DNA of 64,000 nt from Vreelandella massiliensis. Lineage in GTDB: Bacteria; Pseudomonadota; Gammaproteobacteria; Pseudomonadales; Halomonadaceae. The notes beneath the pieces are model-generated. The model worked only from the letters and a program-made list of their open reading frames with translations. It did not search any database and was not told the DNA's origin. Below are positions 46,001 through 54,638 of the stretch, piece by piece (within the stretch, counting starts at the first letter, position 1; every line of letters starts with the position of its first letter). Position numbers and translations under genes: made by a program. The stretch spans positions 135,578 through 199,577 of the forward strand of contig NZ_LT699745.1 of NCBI RefSeq assembly GCF_900155385.1, given 5' to 3'.

Positions 46001-47053
46001 CTCGGCGTTGGAGAGGCGTGCGTAGAGCGGCAGTATCTCGGTGCCTTTAAGGTCGGCGCGGCGCAGCGTATCGGCGGTTTCGCGAATTTCGCGCTCACCG
46101 GGAAGAAAGATCAACACATCGCGCGGGCCGTGCAGCCAGCCCTTTTCCCGCTCGATCTGCTCAATCTCCTCCACCGCGTGGAGAATCCCCTCCTGCAGCG
46201 TGCGGTCCTCTTCGTCTTCATCGTCGCGCACCAGTGGCCGGTAGCGCACCTCGACCGGATAGGTGCGACCGGTCACCTCCACCACCGGGGCGGGCGCTTC
46301 GACGCTGCCAAAGTGCGCGGCAAAGCGCTCAACGTCGATGGTCGCCGAGGTAATGATGACCTTGAGATCGGGTCGCTTGGGCAGCAACCGCTTAAGGTAG
46401 CCGAGCAGAAAATCGATATTGAGACTGCGCTCGTGCGCCTCGTCGATAATGATCGTGTCGTAGCGCAGCAGTAGCGGGTCGTGCTGGGTCTCGGCGAGCA
46501 GAATCCCGTCGGTCATCAGCTTGACCAGGGTGGTGTCGCGGCTCTGGTCGGTAAAACGTACCTGATAGCCCACTTGCTCACCCAGCGGCACCTCCATCTC
46601 TTCGGCAAGGCGCGTGGCCACGCTGCGCGCCGCGAGACGCCGCGGCTGGGTGTGGCCGATCAAACCACGCTGGCCACGCCCCAATTCCCAACAAATTTTG
46701 GGCAACTGCGTGGTTTTCCCCGAGCCGGTTTCCCCTGCCACGATGACGACTTGATGCTCGCTCAGGGCGCGAAGAATATCCTCGCGGCGCTCCACCACCG
46801 GAAGCTCCGCGGGATAATTGAGCGTGACAGGCTGGCTTTTACGCTGCTCAAGACGGCTTTCTGCCTGCGCCATTTCTTGTGCCACCTTGTTCAGCCCGCG
46901 GTCGATCGGCTTATTCTCGCGCAGGCGCCGCTTGAGCCCGGCCAAGCGCTTGTTCAGCGCCTCGGCATCGCGGTGCATCAAGGTGGGAATAGCCTGGAAG
47001 AGGCGCTCAAGGCGCTGCGCATCGCTCTGGGAGGAAGGGGTATCAGTGGTCAC
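43067..47053 (-). CDS. hrpA: ATP-dependent RNA helicase HrpA
   Basis: 1328 residues, the usual HrpA length. Walker A GETGSGKTTQLPK (~100-112), DEAH at 204-207 (IIIDEAHERS), SATI-type motif III (ITSATIDVERF), and helicase-C motifs ATNVAETSLTVPGI and QRKGRCGRI are present. They are followed by the HA2, OB-fold and long DUF3418 C-terminal regions. It is a DEAH-box helicase implicated in rescue of stalled ribosomes and mRNA processing. The start is a GTG; no better ATG lies nearby. It appears monocistronic or loosely linked to the KAS III gene downstream. Confidence 0.95.
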   Translation of the reverse strand: MTTDTPSSQSDAQRLERLFQAIPTLMHRDAEALNKRLAGLKRRLRENKPIDRGLNKVAQEMAQAESRLEQRKSQPVTLNYPAELPVVERREDILRALSEHQVVIVAGETGSGKTTQLPKICWELGRGQRGLIGHTQPRRLAARSVATRLAEEMEVPLGEQVGYQVRFTDQSRDTTLVKLMTDGILLAETQHDPLLLRYDTIIIDEAHERSLNIDFLLGYLKRLLPKRPDLKVIITSATIDVERFAAHFGSVEAPAPVVEVTGRTYPVEVRYRPLVRDDEDEEDRTLQEGILHAVEEIEQIEREKGWLHGPRDVLIFLPGEREIRETADTLRRADLKGTEILPLYARLSNAEQNRVFAPHKGRRIVLATNVAETSLTVPGIRYVIDPGLVRISRYSYRSKIQRLPVEPVSQASANQRKGRCGRIAEGVCIRLYDEEDFLSRPEFTDPEIQRTNLASVILSMLALKLGEIEAFPFVDPPDSRFIKDGFRLLFELGAVSEAQRLTPLGRKLARLPIDPRLARMVLEGAERGSLRDVLVVVSALAIQDPRDRPADKRQAADQAHQRWHDPDSDFVALLNLWHGVENAREALSGNQLRRWCREHYINYLRVREWHDTFRQLRQLLRDMEIEVPAPLPRDPEQSEEQARQARRKTSGKLHQALLSGLLSHLGLLNENREYLGARNRKFMIHPGSGLAKKTPKWVMAFELVETSRLFARTVAKIDPTWIEPQAQHLVKRSYADPHWEMKRAQVVAKEQVTLFGLPIVTGRRVHYGPIAPEESRELFIRRALVEGEFRTRGEFFAHNRALIEEVTDLEDRARKRDILVDEETLFAFYDERIPADIVNGKGFEHWRKQVEREDPEALKLDLAMLKARDAGEVTKTQYPDHITLGGVSYPLSYHFAPGAEDDGVTITVPAAMLPQLPVQALEWLVPGLLREKCIALMKSLPKAIRRQVVPIPDWVDAALETLVPNERSLTEALGDFIRRRTGTRVHPDDWRLDQLEPHLFMNVRVVNHAGETLGQGRDVRALEKRFEEAASAGAQALAKQVSDAPAVTELPDEPLPASNVTEQAGIRVEAYPALVSEGGQFNVALFDHPAKAQAAHRDGVARLAMAKCPEQVKTIKRLRGVETCALLFAKVGSKQALVDDLVRATFTQVVAVEPLPRAAGELSERLEACQAALIPHAEQLLAQTEAALKEHLAVSKQLKGQLNFALALTYSDIKTQMQRLVYPGFINDAGAWLSEYPRYMQAALIRLEKAPRERGRDQMMMSEIQALESRWEARRESQRRGDVEDPALVDFGWWLQELRVSLFAQQLGTQMPVSVKRLEKQWQAITET

Positions 47054-47137
47054 AATCGGCGTGGGTTCCTATTCGGTCACGTAAAACGGTCGCAAAACGC
47101 GTGTAAAACATTTTTTTTCACAACAGGTTTCAAAGCT

Positions 47138-47160
47138 GTTTTCAAAACTGTTTTGAAAAC
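47138..47160. promoter_or_regulatory. Perfect 23-bp dyad between hrpA and fadD
   Basis: GTTTTCAAAAC - T - GTTTTGAAAAC, 11-bp perfect arms. It lies ~85 bp upstream of the hrpA start, beside a T-rich run. It resembles the CAAAC...GTTTG operator class seen at 19040-19061, but could also be a simple hairpin. Confidence 0.5.
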
Positions 47161-47166
47161 AAGGCA

Positions 47167-47186
47167 GCCCGCTCATCTGAGCGGGC
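47167..47186 (-). terminator. Hairpin after fadD
   Basis: GCCCGCTCA and TGAGCGGGC form a perfect 9-bp stem with a 2-nt gap 44 nt after the fadD stop, followed on the minus strand by TGCCTTGTTTTC. Confidence 0.6.
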
Positions 47187-47229
47187 CGGATAGTGTAACG
47201 CTTTCGTTTGGGTGGCGGCTAACCTAGCG

Positions 47230-48909
47230 TCACGCGCTCTCCTCATCGCGCAGTTGGCGGCGCAGCACTTTGCCCACGTTGGTTTTCGGCAGTTCATCGC
47301 GAAACTCGACGAATTTCGGGACTTTATACCCCGTCAGCTCTTTTTTGCACCACTCGCGTAGTGCTTGGCTATCGAGCTTATCGTTGCGGGCCACCACGAA
47401 GAGTTTAATCGCCTCACCGCTGGCCTCATCCTTGACACCCACGGCAGCGCTCTCCAGCACATCCGGGTGTGCCGCGACCACATCTTCCACTTCATTGGGA
47501 TAGACGTTAAAGCCCGACACCAGAATCATGTCTTTTTTGCGATCGACGATGCGAATATAGCCATCCTCCTGCAGCACCGCGATGTCACCGGTATGGAACC
47601 AGCCATCGGCGTCAATCGAATGGCGGGTCTCATCTTCGCGCTGCCAGTAGCCTTTCATCACCTGCGGCCCCCGGACACAAAGCTCCCCCGCCTCATTGAG
47701 CGGCAAGTCGTTGCCATCAGCGTCGATGACCTTCACTTCGGTACCCGCGACCGGCTTACCAATGCTGCCAAGCTGGATCGCATCTTGGGGGTTGAAGCTC
47801 ACAATCGGCGACGTTTCGGTCAGCCCGTACCCTTCAGCGACGGGGCAGCCGGTCACCTCCTCCCAGCGCTTGGCGGTGGTTTTGGTCAGCGCCATGCCGC
47901 CCGAAATGGTCAGGTGCAGCTTGGAGAAATCCAACTGCTTGAAATCGTCGCGGTTGCACAGCGCGTTGAACAGCGTGTTCAAGCCGATAAACCCAGTAAA
48001 CGGCAGTCCCTTCAGCTCTTTAACGAAGCTATCCAAATCGCGCGGGTTGGTAATCAGCAGCGAGTGGTTGCCGGTTTCCATCAAAAACAGGCAGTTCACC
48101 GTAAAAGTGTAGATGTGGTAAACCGGCAGCGGCGCAATCATTAGCTCCTCGCCGTCGTTTAAGTTACCGCCAATCGCCGCGCGGGCCTGCAGCATGTTCG
48201 CCACCAGGTTACGGTGCGTCAGCATTGCGCCCTTGGGCATACCGGTGGTGCCCCCGGTGTACTGCAGCGCGGCGAGGTCCTCTTGATGGCGGTGGACATC
48301 CTGGTGCTCAAGCGATGCGCCTTTTTTAAGCGCCTCCCGAAATCCTAGCGCGCTGGCGATCGAGTACCCCGGCACCATTTTTTTAACGTGCTTGACCACG
48401 GCGTTAATCAGCCAGCGCTTGGGCGCGCCGTGTAGATCGGCAAGCTCGGTGACCAGCACGTGTTTAATATCGGTTTTATCCAGTACGCGCTCTAACTTAT
48501 CGGCCATGTTGGCCAGGATCACAATCGCTTTGGCATTGGCGTCTTTGAACTGGTGGGCCATTTCCCGCTCGGTGTAGAGCGGGTTGGTGTTCACGACCAC
48601 CAGTCCCGCGCGAAGCGCGCCAAACACGGCCACCGGAAACTGCAACACGTTAGGCAGCTGGATCGCGATACGATCCCCCGGCTTAAGGTCGGTTTCATGC
48701 TGAAGCCAAGCGGCAAAGTCCCCCGACAGGCGGTCAAGATCAGCAAAACTTAGCGTTTGCCCCATACAGGTGAAAGCGGGTTTGGAGGCGTATCGCTTCA
48801 CCGCAGCGTGAAACACATCCGTCACCGAGTCGTAATCCGCTAGCCCTTTGAGTTCAGGCCCCTGAAGCACACCCGCCTGGTTAACGGGGGTATTGGCGTG
48901 TTCGCTCAT
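47230..48909 (-). CDS. fadD: Long-chain fatty acid-CoA ligase
   Basis: 559 residues from MSEHANTPVNQ, with GGAG 7 nt before the ATG. AMP-binding motif YTGGTTGMPKGAMLTHRN, GYGLTETSP, the FACS signature region (DGWFHTGDIAVLQEDGYIRIVDRKKDMI in part) and the catalytic lysine in LPKTNVGKVLRRQLR are intact. It activates long-chain fatty acids on uptake for beta-oxidation. A dyad at 48990-49010 lies upstream of the start and may be a fatty-acid regulator site. The gene is single, with a hairpin after it. Confidence 0.94.
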   Translation of the reverse strand: MSEHANTPVNQAGVLQGPELKGLADYDSVTDVFHAAVKRYASKPAFTCMGQTLSFADLDRLSGDFAAWLQHETDLKPGDRIAIQLPNVLQFPVAVFGALRAGLVVVNTNPLYTEREMAHQFKDANAKAIVILANMADKLERVLDKTDIKHVLVTELADLHGAPKRWLINAVVKHVKKMVPGYSIASALGFREALKKGASLEHQDVHRHQEDLAALQYTGGTTGMPKGAMLTHRNLVANMLQARAAIGGNLNDGEELMIAPLPVYHIYTFTVNCLFLMETGNHSLLITNPRDLDSFVKELKGLPFTGFIGLNTLFNALCNRDDFKQLDFSKLHLTISGGMALTKTTAKRWEEVTGCPVAEGYGLTETSPIVSFNPQDAIQLGSIGKPVAGTEVKVIDADGNDLPLNEAGELCVRGPQVMKGYWQREDETRHSIDADGWFHTGDIAVLQEDGYIRIVDRKKDMILVSGFNVYPNEVEDVVAAHPDVLESAAVGVKDEASGEAIKLFVVARNDKLDSQALREWCKKELTGYKVPKFVEFRDELPKTNVGKVLRRQLRDEESA

Positions 48910-48989
48910 CAGCAATCTCCGCTATGGGGGTCGGGGTTGGCACCGACCTTATTGTTTTTTAAAGCCGTTCCTGGAACCGCTTTTAGAAC

Positions 48990-49010
48990 CGTTTAACCCG
49001 GCTTTAAACG
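48990..49010. promoter_or_regulatory. Dyad upstream of fadD
   Basis: CGTTTAA - CCCGGCT - TTAAACG, 7-bp perfect arms, 81-101 bp before the fadD ATG. Candidate operator for a fatty-acid-responsive repressor. Confidence 0.45.
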
Positions 49011-49058
49011 ATATACGACTCTACCAATACTGTAAAACGATCGATTGAAACTTTTGTT

Positions 49059-49856
49059 TTATTCTGACGTTGAGTCCGTGCTAATGCGCGTTTGGATTTC
49101 GCCCTCTTTCCACACCAGAAGCTCACCAGGCGCCATTCGCTGCCAGGTCTCGTTATGGGTGAGCGGTTCGGTGGCGATCACGGAGACCACATCATTGGGC
49201 GTTGTGTGCTCGGCAAAATTCACCGTCAATTCCGCGTCCGAGAGTTCGGCCTCGCCGAAGGGCGCGCGACGGGTGATGTGCGCCAGTTTGGTCGAGCAGT
49301 AAGTGTATAGATAGATGCCATCGGAGAGCAGTAGATTAAAGACACCCAGCCCGCGCAAGCGTTCACACAGCCCATGAAGATGCTGCCACAAACGCTCTGG
49401 CTGCGTCGGTGGTTCGGGAAAGGCGCGACGTAACTCGCCCATCAAAAAACAGAACGCGTGCTCGCTATCGGTGGTGCCCACCGGCGTATAGGCGCCCAGT
49501 GGTAAGGCCTTCCACTCTTTGTTCAGTTGGCCGTTGTGGGCATAGCACCACGGCCGCCCCCACATCTCCCGAGTAAAAGGGTGGGTATTGGCAAGGCGCA
49601 CGCCCCCCACATTGGCCTGCCGAATATGGCTGATGACCACGTGGGATTTAATTGGGTAGTCGCAAATCAGCCGAGCGATGGGCGAATCCACCGAGGGGTG
49701 CGGGTCGCGAAACTCCCGATACCCTCCCTCTTCGTAAAACGCGATCCCCCAGCCATCGCGGTGCGGTCCTGTCCCGCCACCGCGATGCAGAAAGCCGGCG
49801 AAACTAAAGCAGATATCGGTCGGCACATTGGCGCTCATGCCCAAAAGCTCGCACAT
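49059..49856 (-). CDS. Class II glutamine amidotransferase (YafJ/GATase_4 type)
   Basis: 265 residues. The nucleophile is Cys2 (MCELLGMSAN), exposed after removal of Met1. GGGTGPHRDGWGIAFY, SHIRQANVGGVRLANTHPF and CYAHNGQLN are typical motifs of this small stand-alone amidotransferase group. It may release ammonia from glutamine or a gamma-glutamyl substrate; the partner and physiological role are not established. AAGGAG lies before the ATG. It follows a small membrane-protein gene by 20 nt. Confidence 0.92.
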   Translation of the reverse strand: MCELLGMSANVPTDICFSFAGFLHRGGGTGPHRDGWGIAFYEEGGYREFRDPHPSVDSPIARLICDYPIKSHVVISHIRQANVGGVRLANTHPFTREMWGRPWCYAHNGQLNKEWKALPLGAYTPVGTTDSEHAFCFLMGELRRAFPEPPTQPERLWQHLHGLCERLRGLGVFNLLLSDGIYLYTYCSTKLAHITRRAPFGEAELSDAELTVNFAEHTTPNDVVSVIATEPLTHNETWQRMAPGELLVWKEGEIQTRISTDSTSE

Positions 49857-49876
49857 TCTGACGCTCCTTGGGGACG

Positions 49877-50299
49877 TTAGAGCACCGGTTCACGGCGGCG
49901 TGGCGTTTGTGGCTCGGACTCAGCGTGCGGTTCGCGCTCCTGGCGCTCACCAGCACTTGGGCGGCGCCACCACCAAAGTGCCACACCCACCAAAGCGCCC
50001 AGCACCACACCCAATAACAACCACATCAGTCCCGCGCGAAGGGCACCGGCGTTACTTTCCATAACGCCCACGGCCGCCACCATCGCCGAGGGCGCCCAAC
50101 CGGTGTAGAACTCGCCCTCTTCCACCAGCGGTAAGCGAAAACGCGCCGGTGCCCACATGGCGCCAGCGACGCCCCAGGTCACGACCAAGCGCGCTAGACG
50201 CGGGAGTAGCGCCAAGGCAAAGTAAACGGCGATCAAGACAACCAGCGAAACAGCGTAATAGCTCAACCAAAGCAGTGACATTGAATCAGCAAACAGCAT
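49877..50299 (-). CDS. Small two-helix membrane protein of unknown function
   Basis: 140 residues with a GAGGG site before the ATG. Two membrane helices (~10-35 and ~88-110, LMWLLLGVVLGALVGVALWWW) flank a short soluble loop containing FRLPLVEEGEFYTGWAPSAMVAAVG. The tail is Arg/Glu/Pro-rich and cytoplasmic by the positive-inside rule. I do not recognise a family with confidence. Linkage to the amidotransferase gene suggests joint expression, but no function is implied. Confidence 0.75.
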   Translation of the reverse strand: MLFADSMSLLWLSYYAVSLVVLIAVYFALALLPRLARLVVTWGVAGAMWAPARFRLPLVEEGEFYTGWAPSAMVAAVGVMESNAGALRAGLMWLLLGVVLGALVGVALWWWRRPSAGERQEREPHAESEPQTPRRREPVL

Positions 50300-50370
50300 A
50301 ATACCCTCACACGATACGATTCTCGCGGGCCAACGTACCCGACACTCATTTAGCTAATGGTACCTATCAA

Positions 50371-52512
50371 TTGAGCAAAGCACAGCCAAGCAACGCAAGC
50401 GCTTCGCCGGTGGCGCGCTATTTTCGCGCCGATGACCCGCACTGGCACTGGCTGGAAGACGCCGAAGCGCCCGAGGTCCGTGACTTCCTGACCGCGGCCA
50501 ACGCGCAGCACGCCGCCTGGTTCGCGCCGCTTGAACCGCTCGCCAAGGCGCTCTATGAGGGCCACCTGGCGCGTCGGGAACTTGCCATTACCGGCCTTGA
50601 GACCGCGCTTGACCACTTTACCGTCTACAGCGAAACCGGCGCCGATGACGACTACCCGCGCTGGTGGCGTTACCCCATCGGCCAGCCGCAAAGCCGCGAG
50701 TGTTTTTTTGACCTCCCCGCGCGCGCCGCCGGGCACGATTTTTTCGACATTGGCGATATGGCCCTCCCCCCTGACGAGCAGTGGCTCGCGTGGACGGAGG
50801 ACACCCAGGGCGACGAACGTTTCTCACTGTGGCTTAAGCGCCTACCCGATGGCGCACCTCAGCGGCTGCTCGAGGATATTGGCCCTAGCCTGTGCTGGGC
50901 GGAGGATCAAAGCGCCCACGGCGCAACGCTCCTTTTCACCCGTTTTGATACCACCCAGCGACCGGAGAGTATTTGGCGGCTCCCCCTTGCGTGGCACACC
51001 CACACCGATAGCGCCGCCGCCGGCACGCCCGAACGCGTCTTTATTGAGCCGGACCCGGAGTTTTGGGTCGGCATCGGTAAAACGCGCTCAAAAGCGTGGC
51101 TACTGGTGGAATCCGCCTCCAAGGACACCAGCGAGGTACAAGGGGTTCCCGCGCACAAGCCGGATGCCCCGCTGGTGTGCCTCCACCCGCGAACGCCCGG
51201 GGTCGAGGCGAGCATCGACCACCGGCCCGGCGCCTTCTACCGCCTGCACAACCACGCTGGCCCTCACTTTCAACTCGATGTCATCAGTGAGGCGCACGCG
51301 TTGGCGGGTGGTGTCGACGCCCAAACCCCTTGGCAAACGCTGCTTGCCCACCGCCAAGAGGCCACCCTGGAAGGTGTCGATGCGTTCGCCTGGGGGTTAG
51401 TGGTCGCCGAACGCGACCATCTTGAAGCGCAGGTTTACCTGCGCCGATTAGTGCTTGATGACCCAAGCAGCGCCTCCCCAGCGCGCCACCCGCATATCAT
51501 TGGCGATGAGCGTTTAGCACTCCCCGAAACGCCCTGCTCGCAGTTTTTAGAAGACGCGCCGCACTTCGCCACCACGACGCTGCGTCTGCGCGAAGAGTCG
51601 TTTACTCAGCCGCCACGCTGGGTTGAGCTGGAGGTCACCTCCGGCCAGCGCCGTGTGGTCAAAACCCAGCCGCTTTACGGCGACCTTCAACCTGAGCAGC
51701 TTGTAAGCCGGCAAATCTGGGCGCAAAGCGCCGACGGCGAGCAGGTGCCGGTATCGATGGTGATGCGCGCCGACCTCGCCACTCAAGTGGACAATGGCCA
51801 ACCGCTGCCAACACTGCTTTACGGCTACGGCGCCTATGGCGAGCCCTTGGACCCGTGGTTTTCCATCGCGCGACTGGAACTGCTCGCCCGCGGCGTTGTG
51901 TTTGCGGTGGCGCATGTGCGCGGCGGCGGCGAGCGTGGCGAGCCGTGGTACTTAAACGGTAAGATGGCGCATAAAGAGAACAGCTTTCACGACTTTCTCG
52001 CCGCGCGCGACGCTCTGGTCGAACAGGGTGTCAGCGATGCGCGCCGCATCGTCGCCGTGGGCGCGAGCGCAGGCGGCATGCTGGTGGGCACTTGTGTTAA
52101 CCGAGCGCCCAACGCCTTCTGCGCGGCGGTGCTTGATGTGCCGTTTCTCGACGTGCTGCGCACCATGCAAAACCCCGAGCTTCCGCTCACCACCGCCGAA
52201 TATAGCGAATGGGGCAACCCCCAAGCGCCCGAGGTGGCAGAGCGCATGGCCGCCTACTCGCCGCTGGATAACGTCACCGCACAGACCTATCCCGCGCTGT
52301 GGATAGAGGGAAACTGGTTTGATACGCGGGTGGGCTACTGGGAACCGGCGAAGTTTTATGCCCGGGTGAGCCAGTGCCAACAAGGCGGGGCGCCCGTTCT
52401 GCTGCACACTGATATGGAGAGCGGCCACGGCGGCGCTTCGGGCCGGTTTAAAGCGTGGCGCGATAACGCGCGTCAAGATGCGTTTATTCTTTGGGCGCTG
52501 GGCTTGGCGTAA
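50371..52512 (+). CDS. Prolyl oligopeptidase-family serine peptidase (oligopeptidase B-like)
   Basis: 713 residues. An N-terminal seven-bladed propeller (~70-430) is followed by an alpha/beta-hydrolase domain. Catalytic Ser in VGASAGGMLVG, Asp in FDTRVGYWEPAKF and His in SGHGGASGRFKAW; YGYGAYGEPLDPWFSIARL and VRGGGERGEPWY are family signatures. It cleaves short peptides after basic residues in the cytoplasm. The start is a TTG without a good ribosome binding site; no in-frame ATG lies near. Its 3' end overlaps the convergent heme oxygenase gene by 29 nt. Confidence 0.9.
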   Translation: MSKAQPSNASASPVARYFRADDPHWHWLEDAEAPEVRDFLTAANAQHAAWFAPLEPLAKALYEGHLARRELAITGLETALDHFTVYSETGADDDYPRWWRYPIGQPQSRECFFDLPARAAGHDFFDIGDMALPPDEQWLAWTEDTQGDERFSLWLKRLPDGAPQRLLEDIGPSLCWAEDQSAHGATLLFTRFDTTQRPESIWRLPLAWHTHTDSAAAGTPERVFIEPDPEFWVGIGKTRSKAWLLVESASKDTSEVQGVPAHKPDAPLVCLHPRTPGVEASIDHRPGAFYRLHNHAGPHFQLDVISEAHALAGGVDAQTPWQTLLAHRQEATLEGVDAFAWGLVVAERDHLEAQVYLRRLVLDDPSSASPARHPHIIGDERLALPETPCSQFLEDAPHFATTTLRLREESFTQPPRWVELEVTSGQRRVVKTQPLYGDLQPEQLVSRQIWAQSADGEQVPVSMVMRADLATQVDNGQPLPTLLYGYGAYGEPLDPWFSIARLELLARGVVFAVAHVRGGGERGEPWYLNGKMAHKENSFHDFLAARDALVEQGVSDARRIVAVGASAGGMLVGTCVNRAPNAFCAAVLDVPFLDVLRTMQNPELPLTTAEYSEWGNPQAPEVAERMAAYSPLDNVTAQTYPALWIEGNWFDTRVGYWEPAKFYARVSQCQQGGAPVLLHTDMESGHGGASGRFKAWRDNARQDAFILWALGLA

Positions 52513-53092
52513 GAAGAGGTTGCGCTAGGGACAATTTAGTTTCAAAGCTCGCAAACGCTTGCCATGCCCCATCCCCCACGGCTTGCCACTCGCGGGGAGC
52601 GCATTCAGCGACGGCAAAGCGCCAAAAGAGCGGCCAAAAGCCGGGGCCTAGGGGATGTGGCGCGGTGAAAAATCTCCGCGGCACGGTCTCTCCTAGACGC
52701 TTTTGCACGTGACGGGCGATCATTTCGCCCCCCAGGCGCGAGCCCTCCAGCACGTAAAGGGCACCTAAGGCGTGCGCCTTGGAGGCGGGCAAACTGGCCT
52801 TAGTCGTTATCCCGGTCGGTGCGACCCAGCCAAGCGCTGCCAGGTCGGCGGCTAACAGCGCGCTACGCGACACGACAGGGTAAGCCCATCGATAGGCAGT
52901 GGCGGCGTTCATGACGCTCTGTTCAAGCCAACAAACGGCGGGATAAAGCGCGGTTAACGCATATCCGTAGTGGTTAACCTCCAGCTTAGCCTGCATCAGC
53001 GGCTTAAGCAGGGGGTGTTGGTCTACCCGGTGGTGCGCTTGGCGCGTGTAGGCTTTGAGAAAACGCGCTAGCTTATCCGCTTCCACTGTCAC
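52484..53092 (-). CDS. bphO: Heme oxygenase (BphO type)
   Basis: 202 residues. The proximal histidine is probably in TRQAHHRVDQHPLL, and the distal-helix motif is YVLEGSRLGGEMIARHV. Bacterial heme oxygenases open heme to biliverdin, the chromophore of bacteriophytochromes. The start overlaps the end of the phytochrome gene by 20 nt, so the two are translated together: the enzyme provides pigment for its neighbour. Confidence 0.9.
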   Translation of the reverse strand: MTVEADKLARFLKAYTRQAHHRVDQHPLLKPLMQAKLEVNHYGYALTALYPAVCWLEQSVMNAATAYRWAYPVVSRSALLAADLAALGWVAPTGITTKASLPASKAHALGALYVLEGSRLGGEMIARHVQKRLGETVPRRFFTAPHPLGPGFWPLFWRFAVAECAPREWQAVGDGAWQAFASFETKLSLAQPLLTPSPAPKE

Positions 53093-54572
53093 GCTCCTCT
53101 TCGAGGTGACGTTTGGCTTGCTGTAACAGCGCGCGTAGTTTAAGCAGATAAAGCTGGATATTTTTGGACCACGGCCGGCTATGGCCTAGGCGCTGCTCCA
53201 CCCAGGCTTCAAACGAGCGCCGAGGGGCAATACCGCGCCCGCCTTGGCGGTAATCCGCGGGTTTATCGGGGTTACCGCCCCACGTCACTTGGTAGATGTA
53301 CTCCTCACGGCATAGGTAAAGATGGGCCGTTTCGTGCGGGTCCAACGGAAGGTCGCGCACCACGGCGACCCCCGCCACGCTCGTGAGCGGCAGATTAGGG
53401 CAGTCATAAGAGAGCCGGTCGCTCAGCCACAATGAGCGCCCCTCCTGGCGAATCCGCGCGTCCACCGCCGCGATGCCCTCTTTGGGTAGCACGCTGCCCT
53501 GGGTGTAATAGGTCGTACCGATTTGCAGGACAACGCCATCGGCATTGAACGTCTCCAGCAACCACTGGCTTAGCTCGGGCCAGGCTTTTTCGATGGAGCC
53601 GTGATGCTTCAATACCGTCTGCGCCTGGCCAAAGTGGTGTTGCAAGCCTTCAAATATTTGAAGCCGCCTGCGTGCTTTAAAATCGCGTAGGCGCAGGTTA
53701 AATGCATCAAGCTCTTCGCGCATCGCGCTCAGTTGGCTAACGGTCAGCGGGCGCGGGGTCGCCGCATGGCAAGAAATCAGCGCGTCGAGCTCGCCGCCGA
53801 ACACAATGGGCAGCGACACCGCGGCACCCACGCCCATATTGGCCATGTACTCCTGATGGACCGGCGAGACACTGCGCAAATCGACCCAGGAGAGATTGGG
53901 TACGGCATCTTCCTCTCGGCTGACAATCGGCACCGGCTCCGCCTTGGCATCGGGAATGGCACGCCAGGGATTGGCCAGATACAACTCGCGGGCGACTTGG
54001 GGAATATCGCTTGCCGGAAAGCGCAGGCCCCTATAACGCCCCATGCTCGCTTCGCGCAGCACTTCACCTTGGACTTCCCCATCGCCTTCGGGGAGAAAAC
54101 GGTAGTAAAGCACTCGGTCGTAGCCGCTCATTTCGCGTAGGGTCTCAAGCAGCTGCTGGCACTGCGCATCAAGCTCAGCGCTGTCTCGGGGGATAGGCTG
54201 CGTTGCCACCGGCGCCATCAACGCCTTGGCATGCGCTATGACCGGGTAGAGTTCAAAGAGGCGCTGCTCACCGTTGTCGCTTATGACGACATCAAACTCC
54301 TGTGCCGAGACGTGACTTTGGCCCAGATAATGCTCACCGGCATTTAGTGGTGCCGCGCCAGCATCCACCTCGCGCAAAAAATGCGGCAACGGCTGCCCCA
54401 GCAGCGCTGCGGGTGTGGCCTTTTCGCCTAACCACTCAGCAGCATTAGCCGACACATGCGAAAGCCGCCCTTGGCGGTCGCACACCAAAAGCACGCCATG
54501 GGGCTGTATGGCACCCGAGAGATGCAGTTTTTCCTCTTCGCACTGGGCAATAAAGCCAGGACTATACGCCAT
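53073..54572 (-). CDS. bphP: Bacteriophytochrome photosensory module (PAS-GAF-PHY) without output domain
   Basis: 499 residues. The biliverdin-binding cysteine is C11 (IAQCEEEKLHLSGAIQPHG). The GAF domain has FPASDIPQVARELY with the chromophore-ring aspartate and SPVHQEYMANMGV with the conserved histidine. The PHY tongue shows TWGGNPDKP and APRRSFEAWVE. All light-sensing residues are in place, yet the protein stops ~45 residues after the PHY domain with only a charged coiled tail and no kinase, GGDEF or other effector. Red/far-red light must be passed on by protein contact. The GGDEF-EAL giant encoded 66 nt upstream is the obvious candidate partner. Confidence 0.93.
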   Translation of the reverse strand: MAYSPGFIAQCEEEKLHLSGAIQPHGVLLVCDRQGRLSHVSANAAEWLGEKATPAALLGQPLPHFLREVDAGAAPLNAGEHYLGQSHVSAQEFDVVISDNGEQRLFELYPVIAHAKALMAPVATQPIPRDSAELDAQCQQLLETLREMSGYDRVLYYRFLPEGDGEVQGEVLREASMGRYRGLRFPASDIPQVARELYLANPWRAIPDAKAEPVPIVSREEDAVPNLSWVDLRSVSPVHQEYMANMGVGAAVSLPIVFGGELDALISCHAATPRPLTVSQLSAMREELDAFNLRLRDFKARRRLQIFEGLQHHFGQAQTVLKHHGSIEKAWPELSQWLLETFNADGVVLQIGTTYYTQGSVLPKEGIAAVDARIRQEGRSLWLSDRLSYDCPNLPLTSVAGVAVVRDLPLDPHETAHLYLCREEYIYQVTWGGNPDKPADYRQGGRGIAPRRSFEAWVEQRLGHSRPWSKNIQLYLLKLRALLQQAKRHLEEERDSGSG

Positions 54573-54638
54573 TCATAACACCTCTTGTGGGTCGCCCTGT
54601 TTAGATGCCATCAACGGAAACGGGGGCCGCGCTTAACG

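Noticed and set aside
45122-46474. 450-codon open frame antisense to hrpA
   Set aside because: It is opposite a strongly conserved helicase core, has no recognisable domain and reads as the usual GC-rich antisense shadow.
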